In this document: in pieces, positions 35,544-36,032 of the stretch
How positions within the stretch are numbered: position 1 is the first letter of the stretch
Layout: each line of letters opens with the position of its first letter
DNA from: Fimbriimonadia bacterium
GTDB taxonomy: Bacteria; Armatimonadota; Fimbriimonadia; Fimbriimonadales; GBS-DC
Assembly: GCA_026129765.1 (NCBI GenBank)
Contig: JAHCHP010000028.1
Coordinates: 1 to 36,032 of the forward strand
Reading direction: 5' to 3'
Length of the DNA: 36,032 bases
The notes under the pieces: generated by a model
What the model saw: the letters and a program-made list of their open reading frames with translations, nothing else
Databases searched by the model: none
Told to the model about the DNA's origin: nothing
Position numbers and translations under genes: made by a program

Positions 35544-36032
35544 TTACACAATGCGGTTTTTCAGCGCGCCAAGCCCTTCAACTTCCAATTCCACTTCGTC
35601 TCCCGGTTGGAGCCAAGGGTAGGTCTCAGCGGGAAACTCCAGCAAGCAGCCCGTGCCGACCGTTCCGGAGCCAATCACATCTCCGATTGAGAGGCGCGTA
35701 TTGCGGGAGGCATGGGCGATCAACTCGGCAAAGGTCCAGTTCATCGTCTCTGCGCTTCCTTCCGAAATTATCTGCCCATTCACTTTAGCGGTCATCTTCA
35801 GACGCCAATGGCTGCCCCGTTCCGCATTGGGCAGGCGGTAAGACTCCAATTCATCGGGCGTCACGATCCAGGGACCGAGTGAGGTGGCGAAATCTTTGCC
35901 TTTAGCGGGACCCAAACCGATCTTCATTTCCAACCGTTGGATGTCCCGCGCGCTCCAGTCGTTCATAATGGTGAAACCAGCAATCGCCGATTCGGCTTCT
36001 GGAATAGTCCAATTGCCGCCCTCTTTCCCAAT
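35544..36032 (-). CDS. Fumarylacetoacetate hydrolase-family protein, 5' end outside the window
   Basis: The frame is open to the right edge (in-frame codons read IGKEGGNWTIPEAESAIAGF before MNDWSARD), so the ATG at 35966 is internal and only the C-terminal 162 residues are seen. FTIMNDWSARDIQ, GKDFATSLGPWIVTPDEL, and GDVIGSGTVGTG match the FAH superfamily (fumarylacetoacetase, 2-keto-4-pentenoate or acylpyruvate hydrolases). These cleave C-C bonds in beta-diketones or decarboxylate keto acids using a divalent metal; the main metal ligands lie upstream of the window. Convergent with lemA, 9 nt apart. Confidence 0.92.
   Translation of the reverse strand: MGKEGGNWTIPEAESAIAGFTIMNDWSARDIQRLEMKIGLGPAKGKDFATSLGPWIVTPDELESYRLPNAERGSHWRLKMTAKVNGQIISEGSAETMNWTFAELIAHASRNTRLSIGDVIGSGTVGTGCLLEFPAETYPWLQPGDEVELEVEGLGALKNRIV

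Overview
The window is bacterial chromosomal DNA of moderately high G+C, densely coded, with ATG, GTG and TTG starts and many operons joined by ATGA or GTGA overlaps. The gene content is housekeeping (rpmA, holA, uvrA, atpDC, serA, metH, thiC) mixed with uncharacterised membrane genes. No plasmid, phage or IS gene was seen. Detached atpDC, split metH, rpmA away from rplU, promoters reading GGTATA(A/C)T and several apparently leaderless genes suggest a deep-branching free-living lineage. Armatimonadota is my guess, made from general resemblance and not proved here.

Layout. 1-401 is the end of a DNA methyltransferase. 450-1739 is an arsR-arsM arsenic module with two copies of one operator. 1852-2003 is a cluster of dispersed intergenic repeats. 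2098-6166 is a three-gene overlapping operon: two HEAT/membrane proteins that share a C-terminal tail, the first carrying a ten-residue-period solenoid, then an alpha/beta hydrolase. 6267-7007 is a LuxR-type regulator and 7283-7881 a Doc-type toxin-antitoxin pair. 8056-9706 pairs a tandem-GNAT acetyltransferase with a PIG-L-type deacetylase.

21613-9714 (minus strand) is a long run: HAD phosphatase, a GH42-like protein with long lysine/arginine-rich tails, a uvrA lacking its first ~218 residues, then rpmA-moxR-DUF58-TgpA-holA. 21658-22359 is an SGNH hydrolase on the plus strand. 25868-22412 (minus) is a small membrane protein, serA and atpDC, ending in a clear intrinsic terminator.

25937-31691 (plus) holds methionine synthase split in two: a stand-alone homocysteine domain, then a TPP riboswitch with thiC, then the folate/cobalamin/reactivation part of MetH immediately after thiC. 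31910-32773 is an HDOD protein. 32955-35534 is a TPM-TPM-LemA membrane module. The window ends inside a fumarylacetoacetase-family gene.

The points most worth follow-up are the truncated but intact uvrA, the thiC insertion between the metH halves, the GH42-like protein with nucleic-acid-binding-like tails, the decapeptide-solenoid/HEAT operon with its duplicated tail, the GGTATAMT promoter motif with leaderless starts, and the five families of dispersed intergenic repeats.
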